Shown piece after piece: positions 54,332 through 63,628 of a stretch of DNA of 64,000 nucleotides (its first letter is position 1; each line of letters opens with the position of its first letter). The notes beneath the pieces were generated by a model. The model had not been told where the DNA came from and made no database searches. It saw only the letters and a program-made list of their open reading frames with translations. Location of the stretch: contig NZ_BMFR01000006.1 in the NCBI RefSeq assembly GCF_014638995.1, forward strand, positions 121,521-185,520, given 5' to 3'. The position numbers were made by a program, and so were the translations under genes. Source of the stretch: Virgibacillus oceani (GTDB lineage: Bacteria; Bacillota; Bacilli; Bacillales; Amphibacillaceae).

Positions 54332-54637
54332 ATGGGAAAATATAAATTATGCATTGGAATATTAGGCGGGGCTGTAATCGGTGGGTTAACAGCACTATGT
54401 GACAGGGAAACAAGAACCTATACAAAATATAAAATGCGCAGTGGAAAGCATCAGGCTGGTTATTATTTGAAGCATCCGTCTGAGGCAGTGCGAAATGCTC
54501 AAAGGGCTTGCAATCAATTCAATGAAAGCTTTAACAGCGGTGCCAGCAATGCAATAAACGCACTGGAGCAAGTTGAGGAAACCTTGAACAAAATTTCAAA
54601 AAAGAACGAGCCGAAGAAACTGGAATCATCCATGTAA
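54332..54637 (+). CDS. YtxH/YfkI-like small stress protein
   Basis: A 101-residue protein with one glycine-rich hydrophobic segment (CIGILGGAVIGGLTALCD) near the N-terminus, then a basic stretch and a helical, polar C-terminus. This is the YtxH-like layout. Its position between yfkJ and yfkH homologues suggests the counterpart of B. subtilis YfkI. Function unknown. Confidence 0.65.
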   Translation: MGKYKLCIGILGGAVIGGLTALCDRETRTYTKYKMRSGKHQAGYYLKHPSEAVRNAQRACNQFNESFNSGASNAINALEQVEETLNKISKKNEPKKLESSM

Positions 54638-54664
54638 TGGTTAAATAAAGGGGGGAAGCTGACG

Positions 54665-55507
54665 GTGGAAAATGTGGCCAGTTTTTTTAAAGAATTATAT
54701 AAGCGCTTTGAAGAAGATGATGTCTTTGGATTGGCAGCACAACTAGCTTACTTTTTCCTGCTTTCGCTATTTCCCTTCTTACTGTTCTTAGTTACATTGA
54801 TCGGTTATTTACCAGTTGACCAATTGGCGTTTGAGGGATTTATGGATTTTATTGAAACGTATGCTCCGTCTGATATTACGAAATTAATCAATAATAACAT
54901 TCCACAGCTTTTAAATAATCAAAACGGCGGATTGTTATCTATTAGTATTATTGGGACATTATGGTCAGCCTCCAATGGGATCAAAGCAATCATGCGGGCA
55001 TTTAACAGAGCTTATGATGTTGATGAAGATCGTTCTTTTGTCATAGCCAGATTGATTGCGATTGTATTAACGATTGCAATGGTTCTTGTAATTAGTATGG
55101 CGTTCTTGCTTCCGATCTTTGGAAAAATGATTGGAGAGTATTTTTTCTCCTTTTTCGGATTGTCCGATAACTTTATCAATCTGTGGGGAACTTTTCGCTG
55201 GGTCATTTCATCTGTCGTGTTTTTTATTGTTTTGACGGCTCTTTATAAATTGGCACCTAACAAACGAATTTATTTTAAAAATGCTATATGGGGTGCGTTA
55301 TTTGCAACGGTTCTCTGGCAATTGGTTTCACTCGCATTTTCTTTTTATGTAAATACGATCGGTAACTACTCGGCAATGTATGGGAGTTTAGGAACAGTCA
55401 TTATTTTAATGATCTGGTTTTATATTTCGGGAATCATTATCATTGCCGGTGGAGTTATGAATGCGGTTATTAGAAAAATGAGGCTGGAAAATGAAGATAT
55501 CCCATAA
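54665..55507 (+). CDS. yfkH: YihY/BrkB-family membrane protein (YfkH-like)
   Basis: A 280-residue membrane protein with six helices. Family motifs: DDVFGLAAQLAYFFLLSLFPFLLFL, NGIKAIMRAFNRAYDVDEDRSF and NTIGNYSAMYGSLGTVIILMIWFYISGIIIIAGG. It starts at GTG 54665 after AAAGGGGGGAAG. Last gene of the yfkJIH-like operon. The family was once called RNase BN in error; its true role is unresolved. Confidence 0.88.
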   Translation: MENVASFFKELYKRFEEDDVFGLAAQLAYFFLLSLFPFLLFLVTLIGYLPVDQLAFEGFMDFIETYAPSDITKLINNNIPQLLNNQNGGLLSISIIGTLWSASNGIKAIMRAFNRAYDVDEDRSFVIARLIAIVLTIAMVLVISMAFLLPIFGKMIGEYFFSFFGLSDNFINLWGTFRWVISSVVFFIVLTALYKLAPNKRIYFKNAIWGALFATVLWQLVSLAFSFYVNTIGNYSAMYGSLGTVIILMIWFYISGIIIIAGGVMNAVIRKMRLENEDIP

Positions 55508-55534
55508 GGCCAGGGATTCTTATGGGATAATTTA

Positions 55535-57475
55535 TTATTTCAATAATCTTAATCCATTTAAAATAACCAAAATGGTACTGCCTTCATGGCCAATAACACC
55601 TAATGGAAGGTCCAGTACTTGGAAAAAGTTCGATGCGATAAGTGCGAATATGATACATAACGAAAAGGTCACGTTTTGTTTGACGATTGTATTCATACGA
55701 TTGGATAGGCGAATTGCGTTCATAATTTTTGGTAAATCGTTTTTCATTAGAACGACATCTGCAGTTTCTAATGCGACATCCGTTCCTTCTCCCATTGCTA
55801 TTCCTACATTTGCACTCGCCAATGCTGGTGCATCATTAATACCATCACCGACCATTGCTACATTTTGATAGTGTTGTCTCAATCTTTTAACATGATTAAC
55901 TTTCTCTTCCGGCAGGCATTCGGCAATGAAGTGATCAATTCCCGCCTCTTTTGCAATTGTACTTGCGGTTATTTGATTATCGCCCGTTAGCATGACTGGA
56001 TGAATCCCGCTCTTCTTCAAATCCTTGATTGCATCTTTTGCCTCTTTTCTAATGGTATCCTTTAAAGCAAAAAGCGCTGTAATACCCGAGTCGTTTTTAG
56101 CAAAGACAATCGTTTTACCTTGCTCCGCTAATTTTGCAGCAATACCATCGTGAAAATGTATTGCATCCGTTTCTCCGACCAAGGCTGCATTCCCAATTTC
56201 CCATCTTTCTTCATCTACATAGGCTGTTACACCATTTCCGCTAATCGTAGTCATCTTTTGTATATCTGTTTTGCATGTGTTATCCAGATAATCATTACAA
56301 AAAGCTGTGATTGCCCGTGCCAGTGGGTGTGTGGATTCACTCTCGATGGCTTTGATGGTAGATAATACTGCTGTTTTTCTATGTTCTGATTTAAAAAAAG
56401 CATCCGTAACGATAGGTTTTCCATTGGTAAGTGTACCAGTTTTATCTAAAGCAATTGCTTTAATATAACTTAAATTCTCAACGTGAACACCACCCTTAAA
56501 AAGAATTCCGTTTTTTGCACTGTTGGATATTGCTGAAAGAGTAGCAGGCATGATCGATGCGACAAGTGCACAGGGTGAAGCAACAACAAGCAATATCATA
56601 GCGCGATAAATACTTTCAGATAGGGACCAGCCAAATAATAAGTAAGGTAAAAACATCATAATAACAACAGCAGTCAAAACAACCTTCACATATGTTCCTT
56701 CAAATTTTTCGATGAATAACTGGGAAGGTGATTTTTCATCCTGTGCCGATTGAACTAAGGCTATTATTTTTTGAAAAAGGGTTTCATTTGCTTGCTTTGT
56801 GACCTTAACGATAATTGTTCCATCAAGTGCAACAGTACCAGCGAATACCTCATGGTTGGTTTGTTTGTTAACAGGAATGGACTCCCCGGTAATCGCACTT
56901 TCGTTTATAGAGGAATTGCCTTTAACAATAATTCCATCGGCAGGTATCCGTTCACTGGCTTTGATTAAAATTATGTCATTCATTACTAGATTCGATACAG
57001 GGATAATTTGTTCTTGGCCATCCGTAATTTTCAATGCAGTTTCTGGCTGAAGGTTCATTAGCGATGAGATTTCCCTATGACTTTTATTTAATGTATATGT
57101 CTCCAGTGCCCCTGACAAAGCAAAAATGAAGATTAGTATTGCCCCTTCCGTCCAATATCCAATAATAGCTGAACCAATTGCAGCAAAAACCATAAGCATT
57201 TCTACATTTAATTCCTTGTTGGCAATTGTTTCTTCAATACCTTCTTTTGCTTTGGCATAGCCCCCAATGGCAAATGCAGTTAAGTGAAGAATTATCCAAA
57301 GCGGGTGTGACATATAATCCTCCAATGACCATGCAACAAGAATCAGAAATCCGCTAAAAAGGGCAGCGATTAATTCGATATGCTCCGAGATATGTTGACA
57401 CCACCCCGCTAATAAAGAGGGGTTATTATTTTGAACTGTTTTAGGTGATAAAATTGCTTTAGAGCTTGTAGACAT
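55535..57475 (-). CDS. pfeT: P1B4-type metal-efflux ATPase (PfeT/ZosA-like)
   Basis: A 646-residue heavy-metal P-type ATPase without the usual N-terminal CXXC domain. The membrane metal site is SPC (VVASPCALVASIMPATL), typical of P1B4 enzymes, followed by the phosphorylated aspartate in ALDKTGTLTNGKP and the hinge MVGDGINDAPALASANVGIAMG. In B. subtilis the PerR-controlled ZosA, renamed PfeT, exports ferrous iron and protects from iron and peroxide stress. A perfect PerR box lies upstream. ATG 57475 has GGAGGT seven bases upstream. Zinc or cobalt remain possible cargos. Confidence 0.82.
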   Translation of the reverse strand: MSTSSKAILSPKTVQNNNPSLLAGWCQHISEHIELIAALFSGFLILVAWSLEDYMSHPLWIILHLTAFAIGGYAKAKEGIEETIANKELNVEMLMVFAAIGSAIIGYWTEGAILIFIFALSGALETYTLNKSHREISSLMNLQPETALKITDGQEQIIPVSNLVMNDIILIKASERIPADGIIVKGNSSINESAITGESIPVNKQTNHEVFAGTVALDGTIIVKVTKQANETLFQKIIALVQSAQDEKSPSQLFIEKFEGTYVKVVLTAVVIMMFLPYLLFGWSLSESIYRAMILLVVASPCALVASIMPATLSAISNSAKNGILFKGGVHVENLSYIKAIALDKTGTLTNGKPIVTDAFFKSEHRKTAVLSTIKAIESESTHPLARAITAFCNDYLDNTCKTDIQKMTTISGNGVTAYVDEERWEIGNAALVGETDAIHFHDGIAAKLAEQGKTIVFAKNDSGITALFALKDTIRKEAKDAIKDLKKSGIHPVMLTGDNQITASTIAKEAGIDHFIAECLPEEKVNHVKRLRQHYQNVAMVGDGINDAPALASANVGIAMGEGTDVALETADVVLMKNDLPKIMNAIRLSNRMNTIVKQNVTFSLCIIFALIASNFFQVLDLPLGVIGHEGSTILVILNGLRLLK

Positions 57476-57496
57476 TTTCAATACCTCCTGTTTAAT

Positions 57497-57555
57497 TGAG
57501 AATAATAATCATTTATAACTAGTTATTGCAATTAGTTAAATTATAATAATTATAA
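57497..57555 (-). promoter_or_regulatory. PerR box and promoter of the P1B4 ATPase gene
   Basis: TTATAATAATTATAA (57541-57555) is a perfect PerR 7-1-7 box. A second, 13-of-15 Fur/PerR-like box TGAGAATAATAATCA occupies 57497-57511. Between them, on the minus strand, TTGCAA (57531-57526) and TTATTA (57508-57503) with 17-base spacing can serve as promoter, so the second box overlaps the -10. Confidence 0.75.
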
Positions 57556-57617
57556 TTTAGTATTTGTTATTATATTACCACTATGCTAAACAAAGTCAAG
57601 AATAAATTTGACAGATC

Positions 57618-57644
57618 GGGACACGGGGTCAGACCCCGTGTCCC
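57618..57644. repeat. REP-like perfect palindrome
   Basis: GGGACACGGGGTC (57618-57630), A, GACCCCGTGTCCC (57632-57644): a perfect 13-1-13 palindrome, far more GC-rich than its surroundings. Sequences with this GGGACACGGGGTC core occur in many bacteria near REP-associated (RAYT) transposases; none is present here. Confidence 0.8.
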
Positions 57645-57691
57645 GTAGGTATAACAGTGATGTTATCAATTAATAACAGTTTGCAAATTTA

Positions 57692-57720
57692 TTGAATTAA
57701 CTGATTTAACCTGTTACAAT
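57692..57720 (+). promoter_or_regulatory. Sigma-A promoter of the ABC transporter genes
   Basis: TTGAAT (57692-57697), 17-base spacer, TACAAT (57715-57720), 44 bases before the binding-protein ATG. Confidence 0.65.
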
Positions 57721-57764
57721 CAAGTAGAATTTTGGAGTATAACAACTAAAGAGGGGTGACCGAT

Positions 57765-58643
57765 ATGAAGTGGAAAGGTTTGGCTTTTTTCGTTTTTTCA
57801 TTACTTTTGGTATTAGGAGCTTGCGGGGGTAAGGAGAATGAAGAAGCAAGTGATAGTAATAACGAAAAAGAGGATGGAAAATGGGCAGAGATTCAGGAAG
57901 CTGGGGAACTAGTTGTAGGTACATCTGGGACATTAATAGCTGCCTCTTATTATGATGGTGATGATGAAAGTGAAGAACAGCTAACTGGGTATGATGTAGA
58001 AGTAATGCGAGAAGTCGCAAAACGTCTTGATTTAGACATTTCGTTTGAAATTATGGGGATAGATGGTATGCTCCCGGCAATCAAAAGCGGGAGAATAGAT
58101 ATAGCGGCAAACGATATTGAAGCAACAGATAAAAGGAAAGAGGAATTTAATTTCAGTACACCTTACAAATATTCTTATTCCACAATGGTTGTGAGAAAAG
58201 ATGATTATTCAGGCATTCACAAACTGGAAGATTTAAAAGGGAAAAAAGCTGGAGGAGGAGCGACAACAATTTATAGCCAAATTGCCGAACATTTTGGTGC
58301 AGAAGTTGTTACATATGGGAATGCACCTAATGAAGCATATTTACGTGATGTGCATAACGGCAGGACAGATGTTATTGTAAACGACTATTATCTATCGAAG
58401 TTCGGTGTCGCAGCATTTCCGGAATTTGATATAATGCTTCATCCAGAGTTAAAATTCCATCCTACTGAACAAGCAGCGGTCTTACCAAAAGGCGCCGCTA
58501 AACTAACTGAAAAAGTAAATCAGGCTTTGAAGGAAATGCGTGAAGATGGAACATTAACTAAGCTTGCGGAAAAGTTTTATAAAGAAGATGCTTCTAAAAA
58601 ACCAGAAGGTGACATCCAAAAAATTGAAGGATTAGAGCTTTAA
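57765..58643 (+). CDS. Amino-acid ABC transporter substrate-binding lipoprotein
   Basis: A 292-residue solute-binding protein of family 3. The lipobox LVLGACGG (Cys about residue 22) anchors it to the membrane. The bilobal domain shows GYDVEVMREVAKRLDLDISF, LPAIKSGRIDIAANDIEATDKRKEEFNFSTPY and LKGKKAGGGATTIYSQIAEHFG. ATG 57765 is used, after GAGGGG. It resembles cystine/polar amino-acid binding proteins such as TcyJ/YxeM. The permease follows, but no ATPase gene does. Confidence 0.9.
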   Translation: MKWKGLAFFVFSLLLVLGACGGKENEEASDSNNEKEDGKWAEIQEAGELVVGTSGTLIAASYYDGDDESEEQLTGYDVEVMREVAKRLDLDISFEIMGIDGMLPAIKSGRIDIAANDIEATDKRKEEFNFSTPYKYSYSTMVVRKDDYSGIHKLEDLKGKKAGGGATTIYSQIAEHFGAEVVTYGNAPNEAYLRDVHNGRTDVIVNDYYLSKFGVAAFPEFDIMLHPELKFHPTEQAAVLPKGAAKLTEKVNQALKEMREDGTLTKLAEKFYKEDASKKPEGDIQKIEGLEL

Positions 58644-58649
58644 AGAATA

Positions 58650-59339
58650 ATGATGGATTTCAATGGTTTTGATTTCGGTGGATTATTTGATGTGGAATTA
58701 GCTCTAGAAAGCCTGCCTTATATAATAAAAGGCGGGCTTCCTATGACATTAGCAGTATCTTTTTCTGGAATGCTGCTTGGACTAATTTTAGGGTTATTTA
58801 TTGCCTTGGCAAGAGGGTCTAAAAGAATAGTTTTTCGTTGGCCAGCACGTATCTATATTTCGTTTATGCGCGGAACGCCTATTCTAGTATTTCTTTTTAT
58901 CCTGTATTTTGGTTTACCTGTTGTTGGTATAGAATTTTCCGCGTTTACAGCTGCATTTTTGGGTTTTGGATTAAACAGTGCGGCATATATCGCTGAAATT
59001 AACCGTGCATCATTAAACAGTATTGATGCCGGTCAATGGGAATCGGCAAAGGCGCTTAACTTAAGTTACTGGAAAACACTGCGAAAAATTATTCTGCCGC
59101 AAGCTACTAGAATAGCTATACCACCATTAACAAACGTATTTATGGATATTGTAAAAGCTACATCACTTGCTGCAGTAATCACTGTTCCAGAGCTTTTTCA
59201 AAAAACACAAATTGTTGCAGGCAGGGAATTCGATGCTATGACGATGTATATTTTAGTAGCATTTATATATTGGCCAGTTTGTATGATTATCTCATTTATG
59301 CAGGATCGATTGGAAAGCCGTTATAGCAGATTTTTATAA
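58650..59339 (+). CDS. Amino-acid ABC transporter permease
   Basis: A 229-residue inner-membrane permease (His/Glu/Gln/Arg family) with five helices. The EAA loop is visible as EINRASLNSIDAGQWESAKALNLSYWKTLRKIILPQA, and MRGTPILVFLFILYFGLP is typical. It lies six bases after the binding-protein gene and ends a two-gene unit. The ATPase must be encoded elsewhere or shared with another transporter. Confidence 0.92.
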   Translation: MMDFNGFDFGGLFDVELALESLPYIIKGGLPMTLAVSFSGMLLGLILGLFIALARGSKRIVFRWPARIYISFMRGTPILVFLFILYFGLPVVGIEFSAFTAAFLGFGLNSAAYIAEINRASLNSIDAGQWESAKALNLSYWKTLRKIILPQATRIAIPPLTNVFMDIVKATSLAAVITVPELFQKTQIVAGREFDAMTMYILVAFIYWPVCMIISFMQDRLESRYSRFL

Positions 59340-59430
59340 AATATACTGTTTTGATGGATCGGTATCGCTTTCTCTCCCATATCGACTTTTAAGAGTTGGG
59401 AACTAATTGATTTAGTAATCACAAAATCAA

Positions 59431-59463
59431 AACCTCATGAAATCAATTTGATTTCATGAGGTT
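59431..59463. terminator. Long perfect hairpin, probable bidirectional terminator
   Basis: AACCTCATGAAATCAA (59431-59446), T, TTGATTTCATGAGGTT (59448-59463): a perfect 16-bp stem with a one-base loop centre, between the permease and the leftward MFS gene. The flanking T-runs are weak on both sides. Confidence 0.65.
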
Positions 59464-59550
59464 CATTTATTCTTTGTCACAATCACTTTCAAAATCCATA
59501 TTGGGGCTGATACAGGTTACAAATACTTAAAGTCTAGTCCATATATAACT

Positions 59551-60720
59551 TTATACCATCTCTTGACTAACCCCACTGTCCTTCTTAATAAATATAGCAG
59601 CCAAAACAAGCAGCAGCATTCCAACAATAACGTAAAAAAATGAAACTTCTGGAAAGTACTGTATAAATAATCCGCCAAGGTATGGCCCAGTAATACTGCC
59701 TAAACTAAAGAAGATTCCTGTCATTAAATTCCCAGCTGGTAATAAGTGGCCGGGCAGTAAATCGGTCATGTAAGATATCCCCAGTGAAAATAGCGAACCA
59801 ACGAATACCCCTGATAACGTAAAAAAGATAAATAGTGCGATAACGGATGTTTCAAAGAAGGCTGCAACTGTAAAACAAATGACCCCGGCTGTTAGAACAT
59901 ATAAAAGAATTTTCCTGCGTCCTATTCGGTCACTTAAAATTCCAAGCGGGAGCTGTGATAAGATACTCCCAAAGGCAAAGCAAGGAATAATTAATGCTAA
60001 AGTATCGACATCATGACCAATCCGTAACCCGTAAATTGGAAAAATTCCATGCAGTGTTGCTTCCAAAAAACCATACCCAAACGGGGGCAGTAACGCTACC
60101 CAAGCAATTTTCCCAGTTTGAATAAACCTTCCTAATGAAGTTGTTGAGCTTTGCGTATTAACTTCATCTTCCGGCCATTTATTTCTAACAAAGAACATCC
60201 CTGACCAGACAATCATACTGAACAAGGCAGATAGTAAAAACGGCAATGATTCATTAATAGATAAAAGCCGGGTCATTAAAGGGCCAAGCGTAAAACCAAC
60301 TCCGAAAAACAAACCGTATAATGCAATATTTCTCCCTCGGGATGCTTTTTCTGATGTTGTTGTAATCCATGTTTGTGTTCCAAAGTGCAGCATATGATCA
60401 CCTATTCCGATTGTGACCCTTAGGATGAACCAAAACCATAAAGCTTCCCAAAATGGAAACAACGCCATAGAAATGAACACGAGTAACCCACCTATAACAA
60501 TAATAGGTTTAAATCCAAATTTCTGCATTGGTTTTTCCATAAATGGTGAAGCGATCAGAACACCTATGTAAAGTCCAGTAGCATGTAACCCATTAATTGA
60601 TGATGATATACCGTTATTCTCTAATATAATTGCAAGTAAAGGAAGAAGCATTCCTTGAGAAAATCCGGAAATGGTTACAAGCGAAATTAATATCCAAAAT
60701 CTGGTTCTCACCGATGCCAT
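59551..60720 (-). CDS. MFS transporter (YfkF-like)
   Basis: A 389-residue major facilitator with twelve helices. Signs: GMLLPLLAIILENNGI near helix 1, the loop LPLGILSDRIGRRKILLYV between helices 8 and 9, and a glycine-rich GVGFTLGPLMTRLL. ATG 60720 follows GGAGGG; the frame extends upstream without need. Size and position near yfkH- and yfkD-like genes suggest B. subtilis YfkF. Substrate unknown, possibly drug or sugar efflux. Confidence 0.82.
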   Translation of the reverse strand: MASVRTRFWILISLVTISGFSQGMLLPLLAIILENNGISSSINGLHATGLYIGVLIASPFMEKPMQKFGFKPIIVIGGLLVFISMALFPFWEALWFWFILRVTIGIGDHMLHFGTQTWITTTSEKASRGRNIALYGLFFGVGFTLGPLMTRLLSINESLPFLLSALFSMIVWSGMFFVRNKWPEDEVNTQSSTTSLGRFIQTGKIAWVALLPPFGYGFLEATLHGIFPIYGLRIGHDVDTLALIIPCFAFGSILSQLPLGILSDRIGRRKILLYVLTAGVICFTVAAFFETSVIALFIFFTLSGVFVGSLFSLGISYMTDLLPGHLLPAGNLMTGIFFSLGSITGPYLGGLFIQYFPEVSFFYVIVGMLLLVLAAIFIKKDSGVSQEMV

Positions 60721-60864
60721 TGAATCCCTCCTTAAAAAACTCCACAAAATTCAATCTAATCGTTTTCGCTAAAAAGGTCAATCTTCTTGAATTAATGTAA
60801 AGGTTAAAATAAGGTTATGATAAGAGTAGAAAAGGTTAAATAGTAACTAAAGGAGTGATGGTAA

Positions 60865-61257
60865 ATGGAATTTTATCTTAAGGAAAATGGTATGCGGATC
60901 GATTTGGACTACGGAACTTTATCTATTTCTGGGAATGAAGAATATGGATTCCGCCCGTATCAACTAATGGCAGCGTCAATCGCAGGGTGCAGTGGATCTG
61001 TTTTTCGAAAAATCCTTGAAAAACAACGAACGGAAATAGAAGATCTTATCATTTCAGCAGAAGTTGAAAGAAACCCGGAAGAAGCTAGCCGAATTGAACG
61101 AATTTCTTTGCATTATACAATCAAAGGGTATCATTTGAATCCTGACAGACTTTACAAAAATTTAGCTTTATCAAGAAAGAATTGCTCCATGATACGGTCG
61201 GTTGAAGACAGTATTAAAATAGAAGAAAGTCTTGAATATATGGAGTTAAGCAGATAA
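60865..61257 (+). CDS. OsmC/Ohr-family protein
   Basis: A 130-residue protein of the OsmC superfamily. The paired redox cysteines are C42 (SIAGCSGS) and C107 (SRKNCSMI), the positions that detoxify organic hydroperoxides in Ohr/OsmC enzymes; GFRPYQLMAASIAGC is the family's helix. It is of the YhfA/short OsmC type. ATG with AAAGGAGTGATGG upstream. Peroxidase activity is inferred from the conserved pair. Confidence 0.88.
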   Translation: MEFYLKENGMRIDLDYGTLSISGNEEYGFRPYQLMAASIAGCSGSVFRKILEKQRTEIEDLIISAEVERNPEEASRIERISLHYTIKGYHLNPDRLYKNLALSRKNCSMIRSVEDSIKIEESLEYMELSR

Positions 61258-61321
61258 ATTAATTAGGTATAATATTTATGTGTCCGAAAAAACTAAGATA
61301 AAATTGAAAGGAATGGGACAC

Positions 61322-62125
61322 ATGAATCGAAAAAGATGCTACCTTATTGCATTAATTGTTACTGTCTTAGCTTTAATATCCCCGATAAATATTCTTGGAG
61401 ATGAGAAAAAGGAAGAATCTAAGGATGATTTCTCCATCCCAAATCATGTCTTAACAATTTCAAAAGAAAATACATTTCCAAATTCAACCGAGGATCAGGA
61501 GGTGGTTGAATCCAGTGAGTCTACACAAGAATTAATTGACGGGGTAGATATTCCAATCGAAAATCCTGATTTAATCAAAATGTTAAATGAAACATCGATA
61601 GACCCATCTTTTTTAGCTATTGGTTATCGGGGCATGGTGTATTTGGGTCGCTGGCCAATAAATTATAAATCATTGGAAACAACGGTTAATTGGGAATATC
61701 AGCTTATAAATACAAATGAACTAAATAATATTGGCGGGAACAGCAATCTGGAAATGAATTATATTCAAAAGGAACAAAGGGAAGTTAAAGGAGCACTAAC
61801 TAATAAAATAACAAATCCGGATGATATTAAGAAAATGATGCTGTTAAAAGCAAAGGATAAAACAGATCTTCCGCTTTCCTATAATACAGTCATCGGTAAA
61901 AATACAAAAAAGGATAACTCCTATGCCGTTCCAATGAAAAAATTTGGCTCGCTGAAAGCTTATGCACCAGCCCTTAACGAAAAAGGACAGGTAACGTTTG
62001 GCGAAGTATACATTAAACTGAAGGGAAACAAGAAGTCTATCGAAATAAAAAATGTCACAAAGCAAGGTATTGGTGCCTGGATTCCGATTCAGGATCATAT
62101 TTCATTCTCGTACAATCTTAAATAG
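61322..62125 (+). CDS. YfkD-like exported protein
   Basis: A 267-residue protein; ATG 61322 (MNRKRCYLIALIVTVLALISP) gives a clear signal peptide. The mature part resembles B. subtilis YfkD: VLTISKENTFPNSTEDQE, NETSIDPSFLAIGYRGMVYLGRWPINYKSLETTVNWEYQ and KNVTKQGIGAWIPIQDH. YfkD is a general-stress protein of unknown role. It supports synteny with the yfk region. Own terminator downstream. Confidence 0.82.
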   Translation: MNRKRCYLIALIVTVLALISPINILGDEKKEESKDDFSIPNHVLTISKENTFPNSTEDQEVVESSESTQELIDGVDIPIENPDLIKMLNETSIDPSFLAIGYRGMVYLGRWPINYKSLETTVNWEYQLINTNELNNIGGNSNLEMNYIQKEQREVKGALTNKITNPDDIKKMMLLKAKDKTDLPLSYNTVIGKNTKKDNSYAVPMKKFGSLKAYAPALNEKGQVTFGEVYIKLKGNKKSIEIKNVTKQGIGAWIPIQDHISFSYNLK

Positions 62126-62131
62126 AAGCTA

Positions 62132-62159
62132 AAAAGTCCTGTATATGTGCAGGGCTTTT
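62132..62159 (+). terminator. Terminator of the yfkD-like gene
   Basis: AAAAGTCCTG (62132-62141) pairs with CAGGGCTTTT (62150-62159) with one wobble, followed by ATTATT. Confidence 0.75.
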
Positions 62160-62278
62160 ATTATTAACAAATTTTCCAGCAAATAGAAGGGAAAAGAGGG
62201 TTGATTTTTTCACTTCATTACTTTATCATGGTAAAGTGTTAAAGTTATAAAGAGAGATGTTAGAGAGGGGAAACTGGA

Positions 62279-63586
62279 ATGGAATGGGTTGTAGTTGTAT
62301 CTGTTTTAGTTATGACAATTCTTAGTTTATTACGTGTGAATGTTATAATCGCCATCATTGCGGCGTCAATTACCGCTGGCGTGATGGCTGGTTTATCAAT
62401 AAGTGAATCAATAGAAATGCTTGTAGGCGGAGTAGGAGGAGGTGCGAATACTGCGTTAAGCTATATCTTATTGGGGGCATTTGCAGTTGCAATAAGCTAC
62501 ACGGGAATTACTTCGATTTTAGTAAATTTCCTAATTAAAAAACTAACTGGAAAGAAAACAATGATGCTATTAGTGATTGCGGGTGTTGCTTCATTATCAC
62601 AAAACTTGATACCGGTGCATATTGCATTTATTCCTATATTAATTCCACCGTTGCTTAAATTGTTTGATGAAATGAAGCTTGATCGACGTGGAGTTGCTTC
62701 AGCATTAACATTTGGTTTGACAGCTCCCTATATAATGATACCTGCAGGGTTTGGGCTTATTTTCCAAGGTATTATACAAGAAAACATGGAGAATAGCGGT
62801 GTAAGTATTTCGCTCGACCAGGTAACATTGTCCATGCTGCTTCCCGGATTAGGCATGATTGCTGGACTCCTGGTTGCCATTTTTATTACGTATCGAAAAG
62901 ATCATGTTGCACCTGCAGCAATAGAAGGATCAACAATTAAGGAAGAACAAGAACAAAAGGAAGTGAAATTCAATCGCAAACATCTGCTAACACTAATCGC
63001 TATTGTTGCAGCTTTAGCTGTGCAATTAATTACGGATAACCTGATTATTGGTGCATTAACCGGTATTGTACTAATGTTCTTATTTGTTGCTGTGCCATTT
63101 AATCAAGGCGATAAAATCGTAACAGATGGTATAACAATGATGGGAACAATTGCATTTGTAATGCTGGTTGCCGCGGGATATGGAAATATATTAACTGAAA
63201 CAGGTGCGGTAGATGCGCTGGTTGAAGTTTCATCAGGGTTTTTAGGAGGTAATAAAGCTCTTATTGCATTTATTTTGTTGCTTGTCGGTTTAGTTATTAC
63301 AATGGGAATTGGCTCGTCATTTGGAACGATTCCAATTATTGCAGCACTATACGTACCAATTTGTTTAGCAGCGGGATTTTCGCCAATTGCGACTGCAACC
63401 TTGATTGGGACTGCTGGTGCATTAGGTGATGCAGGCTCCCCTGCTTCAGATAGTACGCTCGGACCGACTTCTGGCTTGAATGCAGATGGAAGGCACCACC
63501 ACATTTGGGATACATGTGTACCAACGTTTTTGCACTATAATATTCCATTATTTCTATTTGGCTGGATTGGGGCACTGCTTTTTTAA
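62279..63586 (+). CDS. Na+/H+ antiporter-like transporter (YuiF type, COG2056)
   Basis: A 435-residue membrane protein with about eleven helices. The C-terminal block GALGDAGSPASDSTLGPTSGLNADGRHHHIWDTCVPTFLHYNIP is the hallmark of the YuiF-like family, annotated as Na+/H+ antiporter or amino-acid (histidine) permease. LIPVHIAFIPILIPPLL is another conserved segment. It starts at ATG 62279 after GAGAGGGG. Substrate uncertain. Confidence 0.85.
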   Translation: MEWVVVVSVLVMTILSLLRVNVIIAIIAASITAGVMAGLSISESIEMLVGGVGGGANTALSYILLGAFAVAISYTGITSILVNFLIKKLTGKKTMMLLVIAGVASLSQNLIPVHIAFIPILIPPLLKLFDEMKLDRRGVASALTFGLTAPYIMIPAGFGLIFQGIIQENMENSGVSISLDQVTLSMLLPGLGMIAGLLVAIFITYRKDHVAPAAIEGSTIKEEQEQKEVKFNRKHLLTLIAIVAALAVQLITDNLIIGALTGIVLMFLFVAVPFNQGDKIVTDGITMMGTIAFVMLVAAGYGNILTETGAVDALVEVSSGFLGGNKALIAFILLLVGLVITMGIGSSFGTIPIIAALYVPICLAAGFSPIATATLIGTAGALGDAGSPASDSTLGPTSGLNADGRHHHIWDTCVPTFLHYNIPLFLFGWIGALLF

Positions 63587-63628
63587 TAGCTTTTCTTAGA
63601 AGTCTGTTGCTTTTTAATATCAGAATAT

